Below the pieces are notes generated by a model. It did not search any database. It saw nothing but the letters and a program-made list of their open reading frames with translations, and was not told the DNA's origin. A stretch of 34,997 nucleotides of DNA. It comes from a virus. The position numbers and the translations under genes are program-made. Below are positions 1-6,067 of this stretch, one piece after another; positions within the stretch are counted from its first letter, which is position 1, and every line of letters starts with the position of its first letter. Location of the stretch: positions 1 to 34,997 of IMG/VR virus record IMGVR_UViG_3300042691_055943. The stretch is one strand, 5' to 3'.

Positions 1-372
1 TCATGAATTTTCCCCTAATGTTTTGGTATTTGGCGTTTCCTGTCCCGCCCAACAAGTCGATGCACCGGAGCCGGCCACAATGGTCTGATCTGCTTTCCCC
101 TGGTCGCTCGGGCCGGCCCGGTGATCTCTGACGTTGGACGGATTAATCTCGACCCATTTTCCTGCTGTTATATATTCCTCACAAATTTGTCTCGTGTACC
201 CTATCGCTTCTCGGTATCTAATTTTATTAAAGATAAATACAGGGCTTTCAGTGTCTCCATACATCAAAAATTCAGTGTCATCATGAAATCCATATTTATG
301 ACGCACATATTTTATCCGCCCAACAAGTCGATGCACCGGAGCAGGCGACGATGGTTTGTTTTGCTTGTTCAT
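1..372 (-). CDS. Cassette ORF1, hypothetical protein with attC-encoded N- and C-terminal segments
   Basis: Unrecognised 123-residue protein, last gene of the minus-strand early operon. The ATG at 372 overlaps the stop of the preceding gene (ATGA) and has a GAGGA ribosome site a few bases upstream; both lie inside the attC-like element at 318-411. The first ~18 residues are therefore translated from that element. The central part (about residues 19-80) is rich in Tyr, Ile, Asp and Glu and looks like a genuine folded domain. The last ~45 residues begin PSNVRDHRAG and are the translation of the element at 47-139. The body is visibly more AT-rich than the phage core. A longer upstream start at 435 exists but would begin inside the preceding gene. 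The stop falls exactly at the window edge; if the genome is circular, terL starts at the next base. Function unknown. Confidence 0.6.
   Translation of the reverse strand: MNKQNKPSSPAPVHRLVGRIKYVRHKYGFHDDTEFLMYGDTESPVFIFNKIRYREAIGYTRQICEEYITAGKWVEINPSNVRDHRAGPSDQGKADQTIVAGSGASTCWAGQETPNTKTLGENS
47..139 (+). repeat. attC-like site 1 (integron cassette recombination site)
   Basis: A 93-bp imperfect palindrome with attC architecture. R'' GCCCAAC is at 47-53, spacer AAGTC at 54-58, L'' GATGCACCGG at 59-68, L' CCGGTGATC at 118-126, spacer TCTGAC at 127-132 and R' GTTGGAC at 133-139. L'' pairs with L' except for one extra base (G in GAT-G-CACCGG), which matches the extrahelical base of known attC sites. 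The interior extends the stem with GCCGGCC/GGCCGGC. AACAA after R'' and AC before R' match the usual top-strand polarity, so plus is the likely top strand. Integron function is inferred. Confidence 0.75.
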
Positions 373-411
373 GGTTTTTCCTCGCCTGCCCGGTGATCTC
401 TGACGTTGGGC
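318..411 (+). repeat. attC-like site 2
   Basis: A 94-bp element with R'' GCCCAAC (318-324), spacer AAGTC, L'' GATGCACCGG, then L' CCGGTGATC, spacer TCTGAC and R' GTTGGGC (405-411). It has the same single extra G in the left arm as the other copies. Its arms are identical to those of site 1 but its interior differs: it carries, on the minus strand, the Shine-Dalgarno sequence and start codon of cassette ORF1 and the stop codon of ORF2. It thus acts as a translational junction as well as a candidate recombination site. Confidence 0.75.
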
Positions 412-608
412 GGCAAATCTGGCAATTCCATCCAATGTGTGATATTATCGCATGCTGACAGTGTGTATTTATTTTTTCCCACGCTTGTCCTAGTTACATA
501 TCCAAAATTCCCCGGGGTCATGTACCTGCCAATCATGATGGTGCGCCCATCAGTGATCAATATCTGCCGTGCATCATCAGGATAAAAATCAGATTTATGC
601 CAAATCAT
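369..608 (-). CDS. Cassette ORF2, DUF551-like phage protein
   Basis: A 79-residue protein. The ATG at 608 overlaps the stop of the upstream gene (ATGA, 608-605) and follows an AGGAG ribosome site. The pattern 'DGRTIMIGRY ... DNITHWMELPDLP' with a C-terminal THWM-LP-PP resembles the DUF551 domain, a short domain common in phage and prophage accessory regions whose function is not known. It ends with PPNVRDHRAG and a few more residues, which are translated from the attC-like element at 318-411, where it stops. Its AT-rich body contrasts with the GC-rich phage core. The DUF551 assignment rests on the C-terminal motif and spacing only. Confidence 0.65.
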   Translation of the reverse strand: MIWHKSDFYPDDARQILITDGRTIMIGRYMTPGNFGYVTRTSVGKNKYTLSACDNITHWMELPDLPPNVRDHRAGEEKP

Positions 609-1003
609 ATTGCATCTCCTGACTGGACTGCCGCCCAACAAGGCGATTCAGCCGAGGGCGGGTCGATTGGTTGGGGTGCTTGGCGGTCCTCGCTGGGCCG
701 CCCCGGCTGATCTTTGACGTTGGGCGGCTTCGGAAATGGTTTGCAGATTGATAAAAATAATTCTCGACCGATTACCTGGATTCTCCCGTCCTGACTTGGG
801 ACAATGAAATCATCAGGCTTGGCAATAACGGTTTTACCGTCAATCGGCAGATGAATCCCTTCATCAGTGAAAACAACCCCGCCCTTTTCGTATAAATCTC
901 TAATCCATTCGGGCATGGAATACCAATTATATTTGGCATCCACCATTATTCCACGACATTGGAATGCCTCGACAATTTGTGGGTTAATTTGGAAAAATGG
1001 CAT
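605..1003 (-). CDS. Cassette ORF3, phage hypothetical protein with attC-encoded tail
   Basis: A 132-residue protein. The ATG at 1003 lies 3 nt after the stop of the preceding gene and follows an AAGGA ribosome site. The first ~93 residues resemble a family of small phage proteins that begin with a 'V-EAFQ' segment and have a central 'GKTVIAKPDDFIV' and a terminal 'GR-IQVIGRELF' block; I recognise the style but not a named function. After residue ~93 the chain reads straight through the attC-like element at 633-725 as PPNVKDQPGR... to ...PCWAA and stops in an ATGA overlap with the next gene. The gene body is AT-rich. The proline-rich tail is nearly identical to that of ORF4. Confidence 0.65.
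   Translation of the reverse strand: MPFFQINPQIVEAFQCRGIMVDAKYNWYSMPEWIRDLYEKGGVVFTDEGIHLPIDGKTVIAKPDDFIVPSQDGRIQVIGRELFLSICKPFPKPPNVKDQPGRPSEDRQAPQPIDPPSAESPCWAAVQSGDAI
633..725 (+). repeat. attC-like site 3
   Basis: A 93-bp element with R'' GCCCAAC (633-639), spacer AAGGC, L'' GATTCAGCCG, then L' CGGCTGATC, spacer TTTGAC and R' GTTGGGC (719-725). The single extrahelical base is a T here instead of G, at the same position as in the other copies. It is nearly identical over its whole length to site 4 (about two substitutions), including the unpaired interior. Confidence 0.75.
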
Positions 1004-1006
1004 GGT

Positions 1007-1741
1007 TTATTCCTTCGTGGTATTGGGTTGCATCTGCGCCGCCCAACAAGGCGATGCAGCCGAGGGCGGGTCGATTGGTTGGGGTGCTTGGCGGTCCTCG
1101 CTGGGCCGCCCCGGCTGATCTCTGACGTTGGGCCGACTCGATTGGGCCAGCCGTATTAACACATCACGAAACGCGACAGGCGTGGCATTCCTGATCCTGG
1201 TCTTGTCCTTGCCACCGACCATCGCCATCATGCCAATCTGGCGGGCCTTCTCGTATCCATACCGCTCCAGCGCCACGGGATGGATGCGTTGTTCAGATGG
1301 CCCCCAGGCCAATTCCGGGCGCTCAGTCTTGCACGCATACAGCCATGTCGCCTTGCGTGACAAGTGCCCGTAGTGCCCTTGTTCGACCTGGCAGACCCAT
1401 CCGCCAAACTCGTCCGGCCCTGTCCAGGTAAATGCCGATTTTGGGGTGATTACCCCTAACCAGTTAAATGCGTGACTGTGTGCCGGGTGCTCCAATACAC
1501 CGCCATAATTCCTTACGGCACAAAGCGCAGATGCGAAACAGCCCTGGTCTTCCCCCATGCGATATTGCCCAGGTAATGCCGGCGACCCGTGCCAATAGCG
1601 TCCCCACCGCTGACAAGGTGGGTGCGCCACAACCGGATGCGGCCCATTGTATTTCCTGGCGTCCCGCTCGAGGTCCCAGGCGTCCACCTCGGGCAAACCG
1701 AAATAACATCCTCCGCTTTCCACGAACAGTGCCGCAATCAT
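1007..1741 (-). CDS. Cassette ORF4, conserved phage protein with cytosine-methyltransferase-like motifs
   Basis: A 244-residue protein starting at ATG 1741, which overlaps the stop of the preceding gene (ATGA), with AGGGG upstream. Residues 1-205 match a family I know from Mu-like and lambdoid prophages: MIAALFV start, 'VDAWD--RDAR-Y-GP-PVVAHPPC-RW', 'ED-GCFA-AL-AVR--GGVLEHPA' and a 'TP-AFRDVL' end. The PPCQ and GGVLEHP segments recall motifs IV (PPCQ) and VI (ENV-like) of C5-cytosine methyltransferases, so a distant relationship is possible, but a SAM-binding motif is not evident and activity is not claimed. Residues after about 207 (PNVRDQPGR...) are translated from the attC-like element at 1041-1133. 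This cassette is GC-rich, unlike its neighbours. Confidence 0.8.
   Translation of the reverse strand: MIAALFVESGGCYFGLPEVDAWDLERDARKYNGPHPVVAHPPCQRWGRYWHGSPALPGQYRMGEDQGCFASALCAVRNYGGVLEHPAHSHAFNWLGVITPKSAFTWTGPDEFGGWVCQVEQGHYGHLSRKATWLYACKTERPELAWGPSEQRIHPVALERYGYEKARQIGMMAMVGGKDKTRIRNATPVAFRDVLIRLAQSSRPNVRDQPGRPSEDRQAPQPIDPPSAASPCWAAQMQPNTTKE
1041..1133 (+). repeat. attC-like site 4
   Basis: A 93-bp element with R'' GCCCAAC (1041-1047), spacer AAGGC, L'' GATGCAGCCG, then L' CGGCTGATC, spacer TCTGAC and R' GTTGGGC (1127-1133). One extrahelical G is in the left arm. It is almost identical to site 3 at 633-725. Confidence 0.75.
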
Positions 1742-2124
1742 GGCGCTGCCCCTGTCGTGGTATCAGGTGGCAACGTGGTCGGCCCAACAAGGCCATGCAC
1801 CGGAGCCGCGACGATAGTCGCCGGTGCTTGGCCATCATCCTGGGCGCGGCCCGGTGATGTTGGTGCGTTGGGCCGCTTTAATTGGGCCTGTTGTTTTGAT
1901 AAAAAACTTTGCCTAGATATTGCGTGATCGATTCGCAGCTTTGCCTCTTTATTTGCGCCACCGAATGTACTAAATCTGCCTAAGTGTCTTTCGTCTACGT
2001 CGGCATAATAATACTCAGTACCCTTTCTAATGTGAATTATTCTCCCTTTGTATTTAAGAGTTGAACATAATGATATTACCTTCATTTGATGGCCATCCTC
2101 GAATACGACGTTAAAAATGCTCAT
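1738..2124 (-). CDS. Cassette ORF5, hypothetical protein, first gene of the cassette array
   Basis: A 128-residue protein of unknown function. The ATG at 2124 has a near-perfect CAGGAGG ribosome site (2130-2136), the strongest in this region, and lies 27 nt after the DUF1376 replication gene. Residues 1-87 form a small, Lys/Tyr/His-rich domain. The remainder, from PNAPTSPGR, is the translation of the attC-like element at 1782-1873, followed by 'LPPDTTTGAAP'. It stops in an ATGA overlap with the next gene. The body is AT-rich. No element of the same kind lies upstream, so this gene marks the promoter-proximal edge of the array. Confidence 0.65.
   Translation of the reverse strand: MSIFNVVFEDGHQMKVISLCSTLKYKGRIIHIRKGTEYYYADVDERHLGRFSTFGGANKEAKLRIDHAISRQSFLSKQQAQLKRPNAPTSPGRAQDDGQAPATIVAAPVHGLVGPTTLPPDTTTGAAP
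1782..1873 (+). repeat. attC-like site 5
   Basis: A 92-bp element with R'' GCCCAAC (1782-1788), spacer AAGGC, L'' CATGCACCGG, then L' CCGGTGATG, spacer TTGGTGC and R' GTTGGGC (1867-1873). L'' and L' carry compensating changes relative to the other copies (CATG/GATG), so pairing is kept, and one extra G is again unpaired in the left arm. The interior has its own stem. This is the last copy before the replication gene. Confidence 0.72.
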
Positions 2125-2151
2125 GATAACCTCCTGGGGGATTTGTGTCGT

Positions 2152-3156
2152 TCACGGCCTCCCCTCACCGCCCTGGTTAATCCCCAAATCAATCATCGCC
2201 TCAGCGATGACCTCCGCGCGCTCTCCCTGGGGTCGAGCCAGCCAGGTGGCGAGGCCAATGCGCAGCCCGGACGGTTCGCGGATCGGTTGGCGCATCCGGG
2301 ACGCCAGCCAAAGTATCGTCAGGATCGTTCCAAGTTGGTGCCCGTTGGCCTCGCGAACCCATTCTTGAACCCGGTCGGGCTTGGTGTTGGCCCCGAATTG
2401 CGCGACGATCGGCAGTAATTCCCCACGGTTTAGAGCTTGTTTCAGCCTGGTCTTGTCGAGGCCGTTGATGCGGGTTGTTAGTTTTTCCTTGATGTTTTCA
2501 GATTTTTGATCGGCCGGTGCGCCGCCGCCGTCGTCGCCGGGGGGTGTGGGGGCGTCAGCCCCCGCGTCGCGCTCGCGCGAAGAACCGCCCGGCGACGGCG
2601 GCGGCGTATTATTCTTAGGTAAGGTAAGGTCAGGTAAGGTCCTGTCCTGTCTCTCAGCGACGAAACGCGTTTCACCGTGCGTTTCCATGCCCGTGTCTGC
2701 GTCGTTTCGCGTACGCGTTTCGTCGCACCGATCACGCCAGTCCTTCAGCCGTTTCGCGTCCCGTTCGCGCTTCGTTTTTGCGCGGCTTTTCTGCCCCATG
2801 GCTTCCAGCGCCTTCTCCGCGACAACGGGGTGATATAGACGTCCATCAGAGTGCAGTTTCCAGCCGCGCAGTCCGCCGGCCTCGCGGACCTTTTTCCAGC
2901 CCTTCAGGTCGCGTCCGAACCCCATCAGGCGGGCCAGGATAGCGTCGTTATCCGGCAGGCTGGATGCCGGCACCTGGTGCCAGGATGCACACCAGGACAT
3001 GACTGCGACCCTGAAGACCTCACCATCAGGCGTGGTTGCCAGGTCGGAATCGCGCAGTCGCACCACATCCAGCGGCATCCATTGGAGGTCGCGTAGATCG
3101 CAGTGGGCGGGCACGGGGGGATCAGGCAGAACGTCAGGGCCGGTGCTCATGCTCAT
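2152..3156 (-). CDS. DUF1376-type phage replication protein
   Basis: A 334-residue protein. Residues ~25-115 match the DUF1376 (YdaU-like) N-terminal domain of phage replication initiation proteins: 'LQWMPLDVVRLRDSDL', 'A-MSWCASWHQVPASSLPDND-ILARL-GF' and 'SDGRLYHPVVAEKALEA'. A basic Lys/Arg stretch, a long low-complexity Pro/Gly linker (about 190-225) and a helical C-terminal domain follow. Proteins of this layout usually act at the phage origin and recruit host replication factors; that role is inferred from the family. The start is coupled to the upstream gene by an ATGA overlap at 3156. It is the last core early gene before the cassette array. Confidence 0.85.
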   Translation of the reverse strand: MSMSTGPDVLPDPPVPAHCDLRDLQWMPLDVVRLRDSDLATTPDGEVFRVAVMSWCASWHQVPASSLPDNDAILARLMGFGRDLKGWKKVREAGGLRGWKLHSDGRLYHPVVAEKALEAMGQKSRAKTKRERDAKRLKDWRDRCDETRTRNDADTGMETHGETRFVAERQDRTLPDLTLPKNNTPPPSPGGSSRERDAGADAPTPPGDDGGGAPADQKSENIKEKLTTRINGLDKTRLKQALNRGELLPIVAQFGANTKPDRVQEWVREANGHQLGTILTILWLASRMRQPIREPSGLRIGLATWLARPQGERAEVIAEAMIDLGINQGGEGRP

Positions 3157-3410
3157 CCAAGGGAAGAAATGGGAGGGAAAACAAGGTTATTCTCAAAGGC
3201 AAACCGAGCCGCATGGTTGCAGCACACCCGCTGCCCGCGCCCGCTCGGCCATTCAATCAGGTAGGTCGGCCCCTCACCGTTGCACCGGGTTTCATCCCCC
3301 GCGTGCTCGCATCGGTCGCGGTGGTCACGGTGCGACGACCGGACGATGATCGGCGGCGGTTTGCAGGTCTGCGCCCGGTGGGCTGGCAACATCGCGGGAA
3401 GGGTCGGCAT
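3153..3410 (-). CDS. Small cysteine/histidine-rich phage protein
   Basis: An 85-residue protein. Its second half holds CEHAGDETRC and a CCNH motif about 25 residues later, a pattern suggesting a zinc-binding fold, and ends in a hydrophobic/aromatic stretch. The stop overlaps the start of the replication gene (ATGA). The N-terminal ~50 residues overlap the 3' part of the preceding gene in another frame, so the true start may be internal, or the two reading frames could be one frameshifted gene. Function unknown. Confidence 0.55.
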   Translation of the reverse strand: MPTLPAMLPAHRAQTCKPPPIIVRSSHRDHRDRCEHAGDETRCNGEGPTYLIEWPSGRGQRVCCNHAARFAFENNLVFPPISSLG

Positions 3411-3598
3411 TGGGTTTCCAGGTAGCGATCAGCCAGGTCGGGCGATGCCTCGGTCAGGTACGCCACCCCGGCGGTGATGGTCATCCGCAGCCGCTTGGCG
3501 GTCGATCGCGCCCGGCGTCCGTAGTGCGCGAGATCGAAAAACCACTTCCCGGCGCGCACGCCACGCCAGGAAGCGTCTTCAATCAGTTGCCGATTCAT
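3257..3598 (-). CDS. Hypothetical early phage protein
   Basis: A 113-residue reading frame whose ATG at 3598 overlaps the DUF2303 stop (ATGA). Residues 1-62 ('W-GVRAGKWFFDLAHYGRRARSTAKRL', then 'AYLTEASPDLADRYLETQ') look like a genuine small helical protein. Residues after ~65 are Arg/Pro/Thr-rich and look like out-of-frame translation of the overlapping cysteine-rich gene. The 154-nt overlap is long for this otherwise tightly coupled operon. Either the tail is real but unconstrained, or a frameshift joins this N-terminus to the downstream frame. Confidence 0.5.
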   Translation of the reverse strand: MNRQLIEDASWRGVRAGKWFFDLAHYGRRARSTAKRLRMTITAGVAYLTEASPDLADRYLETQCRPFPRCCQPTGRRPANRRRSSSGRRTVTTATDASTRGMKPGATVRGRPT

Positions 3599-4494
3599 TC
3601 CCCGCGCTTGAACGCAGCCGGATCATGCGTGCCCAACGCCGGCACAATGCCGGTCTTTTCGGTGATCAACTCAACCACGTGACCGATCGCGGTTTCGGTG
3701 ATGCGCTCCAGGTGCAGCGCTTTGTAATGCAGTTTGAGGTCGCTGCCGTTCGCGCGATACCGCAGTTTGCAGTCCACCGGATAACGATGGCTGCCCATGA
3801 ATGGCCGAATCCCAATCTGGAAGTCGGTGGGGATCGAGGCTGAGCTTCCGCGCACCTTTCCATCCACGGTTTCATCGTAACTGAATTGAACCTCGCCGGT
3901 GGCCAAATTCGTCGCCTGGCGCAGGGTTGCGCCCACCGTCACCGCCAGGCCCCGGGCCACATCCACGATGGCCGTGGGGTCCGGCTTGATGATGTCATCG
4001 ATCTGGTCTTCAAGAAATTCGGCAAATGCTTGCTGGCCAAATGGTTTCAGGCTTGCCGCCGACCAAATATCCCATTCCGGCGACCGTTCCAGTTTCAGCG
4101 TGGCGATATGATCGCCATGGCGCTGGGCCGGCTGCGCGCAGCGCAGTGGCTCGGTGGAATTGCGGTGAATGTGATGATCGATCACCGCGACCACCGTGCC
4201 GTCAAGCCGATAGAACAGCCGGGTCGCAGGATCCTGGAAATCTTTGACGTACAGGATGAATCCGGCCGGATCATTGAAAACCGGGGATGCCGTCAGGAAT
4301 CGCGGAGCCGCCAGTTTGTCGCGCTCCAGCAGCTTGATTTCCCCGGTTTTCGGCGCGAACACGATGGCGCGGTGGCCCTCGACCGGCGGAAGCACCTGCG
4401 CAAGATTCTTGCCGGCATCGATCGCGGCATGCACATCGCTCGCCGCAACGGTGATGGGGTTGTTGCTGCCGTAGTTGGTGGGATGGTCGCCCAT
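3595..4494 (-). CDS. DUF2303 family protein
   Basis: A 299-residue protein matching the DUF2303 (YfdQ-like) family found in phage early regions, often near recombination or replication genes; its function is not established. Seen here: the N-terminal segment with 'DVHAAIDAGKNLAQVLPPVEGHRAIVFAP', the central 'FILYVKDFQDPATRLFYRLDGTVVAVIDHH' block, the W-rich 'SPEWDIWSAASLKPFGQQAFAEFLEDQ' block and the C-terminal 'F-IGIRPFMG' segment. Length is usual for the family. The start lies 3 nt after the stop of the preceding gene, and the stop is coupled to the following one. Confidence 0.88.
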   Translation of the reverse strand: MGDHPTNYGSNNPITVAASDVHAAIDAGKNLAQVLPPVEGHRAIVFAPKTGEIKLLERDKLAAPRFLTASPVFNDPAGFILYVKDFQDPATRLFYRLDGTVVAVIDHHIHRNSTEPLRCAQPAQRHGDHIATLKLERSPEWDIWSAASLKPFGQQAFAEFLEDQIDDIIKPDPTAIVDVARGLAVTVGATLRQATNLATGEVQFSYDETVDGKVRGSSASIPTDFQIGIRPFMGSHRYPVDCKLRYRANGSDLKLHYKALHLERITETAIGHVVELITEKTGIVPALGTHDPAAFKRGE

Positions 4495-4497
4495 GGC

Positions 4498-4923
4498 CTA
4501 TTCCTTTCCTGCGGCGGCATCCGGAGCCGTCGCGGCTACGCGGGCGACCGTGTGCCGGCCACTGGCTGAGCTGGCAGCCGCCGGCAGCGGCCTGATGGCA
4601 GGGGCTTCACTGCGCCCCCCACCCATCAGGAAATCACGCTGGTCCAGCAATTCGCCGGCAGGTCCCTGATGGAACTGGGTCGACGGCATCGGCAACTTCG
4701 GCAGCCGCGCCTCGACGTTCGCGGTCAGCACCAACGCGCCAACCTCATTGTGCGGGTCGACCTCGACGGTCAGGATGACCTTGGCCTTCTTCTTGGTGAT
4801 CGCCGCGCGATCGGCAGCTGCATGCACCGCGCGGGCGAAATCGGCATCAGCGCAGCCGCTGCCAATCTTGGAAAGCAACGCGGTCGCGGTGTTTCCGGGG
4901 TGGAAGGTTTCGGGGGTGTCCAT
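4498..4923 (-). CDS. Hypothetical early phage protein, partner of the DUF2303 gene
   Basis: A 141-residue protein of unknown function. The N-terminal ~75 residues are structured in appearance: a helix around 'GNTATALLSKIG', then 'KKKAKVILTVEVDP' and 'VGALVLTANVEARLPKLP', which look like beta strands. The C-terminal 45 residues are Ala/Pro/Ser-rich and probably disordered. It directly precedes the DUF2303 gene with a 3-nt gap, an arrangement that suggests the two are expressed together. Confidence 0.7.
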   Translation of the reverse strand: MDTPETFHPGNTATALLSKIGSGCADADFARAVHAAADRAAITKKKAKVILTVEVDPHNEVGALVLTANVEARLPKLPMPSTQFHQGPAGELLDQRDFLMGGGRSEAPAIRPLPAAASSASGRHTVARVAATAPDAAAGKE

Positions 4924-4974
4924 AATGCATGCTCCTTGGTGCCGCAGGTACGGCGGGTGGGTGAGGAAGGTGGT

Positions 4975-5583
4975 CTATCGCTGCCCGGGTGGCACCACGG
5001 CGGCAAATGCGCCATGCCGCTCATCATCCGCAAGCCCGGTCTCGCTTGCTTTGATGTGGGTCGCAGGCGCGAAAACCTGGGCGACCATCGCCGCCAGGTG
5101 CGTCCGCTCGCGCGGATGGCACCGCGTCCACGCCGATTCCACATGCGCGCGCACCGCGTGGGCACTCAGCCCCATGGCAACCATGCGGATGATCTGCCGG
5201 GCAAGATCCAGTCCGCTGGGGCTGACGATGTCGGCCGGGATGTTTGCGGTTCGGTCTGCCACCAATCGATCGATGCGCCGAGGCGCGGGCGGGGCAAGAT
5301 CCGGCTCACCCGTGCGCAGGATGTCACCGATGCGCCGACCGGCCTTTACCTGGGCCACCACGACGCGCAGCGTGTCCACCGTTTCGGGGCTGTAGAGGCG
5401 GAATCCACACTTGGTGCGGATCGGCACCGGCCAGCCGTAGCGGGCTTCCCACATGCGCACGGTGCTGGCGTTGGTGCCGGCGCGTTCGGCCGCCTGGGCG
5501 ATCAAGCAAGGCGAGCCTTGGACACGGGACGCCGATTTCAGCTTGGCCTGAATACGATTGGCAGACGGGCGACCTATCAGCAT
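4975..5583 (-). CDS. MerR-like helix-turn-helix protein
   Basis: A 202-residue protein. Residues ~29-95 contain 'IAQAAERAGTNASTVRMWEARYGWP', then 'GFRLYSPETVDTLRVVVAQVKAGRRIGDIL', the pattern of a MerR winged helix (helix-turn-helix, 'R-YSPE' wing and a following helix). The remaining ~100 residues, including 'GLDLARQIIRMVAMGLSAHAVRAHVESAW', are helical and unassigned. A GTG at 5598 is an alternative start 15 nt upstream; I prefer the ATG at 5583 because it leaves only a 7-nt overlap with the previous gene. A role as an early or late transcription regulator is plausible but not shown. Confidence 0.7.
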   Translation of the reverse strand: MLIGRPSANRIQAKLKSASRVQGSPCLIAQAAERAGTNASTVRMWEARYGWPVPIRTKCGFRLYSPETVDTLRVVVAQVKAGRRIGDILRTGEPDLAPPAPRRIDRLVADRTANIPADIVSPSGLDLARQIIRMVAMGLSAHAVRAHVESAWTRCHPRERTHLAAMVAQVFAPATHIKASETGLADDERHGAFAAVVPPGQR

Positions 5584-5843
5584 GCGATCGATTCCCACTT
5601 GGTCCCATGGCCACGGACGGGACGCAGCACCAAGCGTGAGCGGTGCCCGGCCTGACAGCGGCGAACATCAAGGACTTCGCGCGCAGTCGGTCGACCGCAG
5701 GCGGGACAAGCCGGAATGACGGAATCCCCGGCCGCAGCCATGGTGGTGGTCTCGGGCTCATCATCCGAAAACCGCCATTTTTTTGGGGCTTCGCCATAAC
5801 GGTGCCGGGCTTTCGGCTCAACGATGGTGCCGCGACGGGTCAT
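5577..5843 (-). CDS. Small zinc-ribbon protein
   Basis: An 88-residue protein starting at ATG 5843, which overlaps the stop of the previous gene (ATGA). Residues ~45-63 carry a CPAC-GRPTAREVLDVRRC pattern, consistent with a treble-clef or zinc-ribbon knuckle with three visible cysteines and a nearby His. The N-terminal 40 residues are basic and probably flexible. Function unknown; small zinc-ribbon proteins are frequent in phage early operons. Confidence 0.62.
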   Translation of the reverse strand: MTRRGTIVEPKARHRYGEAPKKWRFSDDEPETTTMAAAGDSVIPACPACGRPTAREVLDVRRCQAGHRSRLVLRPVRGHGTKWESIAC

Positions 5844-6067
5844 AGGCCGACCCCGAAGAGCCGGTTTGCGGCGGTGGCGCTGACCATGATCTTTCGCCCG
5901 CGTTGGCGGCCCGGCAGTTGGCCCGATCGCCACGCAGCGGCGGCGGTGCCGTTGCGCAGGCGGTACTTCCGTTCGCACTCGCGGCAATTCAGCAGCGCCG
6001 GCTCGACCCGACGCACATCCCGGGGCGGGGCCAACGGTTCCACCGCGATGGAATGCCGCCGCCTCAC
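5840..6067 (-). CDS. Small basic phage protein with a CxxC motif
   Basis: A 75-residue basic protein. The GTG start at 6067 overlaps the stop of the small membrane-protein gene (GTGA, 6067-6064). A single 'NCRECERKYR' knuckle in mid-protein and many Arg residues suggest nucleic-acid binding, but only two cysteines are present, so a full zinc site is not evident. Its end is coupled by ATGA to the next gene. Confidence 0.55.
   Translation of the reverse strand: MRRRHSIAVEPLAPPRDVRRVEPALLNCRECERKYRLRNGTAAAAWRSGQLPGRQRGRKIMVSATAANRLFGVGL

Noticed and set aside
47-1873. CRISPR-like array
   Set aside because: The repeated units are 92-94 bp palindromes with diverging interiors, spacing is 271-741 bp and the intervening DNA is coding; no cas genes.
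47-1873. Rho-independent terminators between the cassette genes
   Set aside because: The hairpins lack U runs, are 90 bp long with core boxes at the ends, and are translated through.
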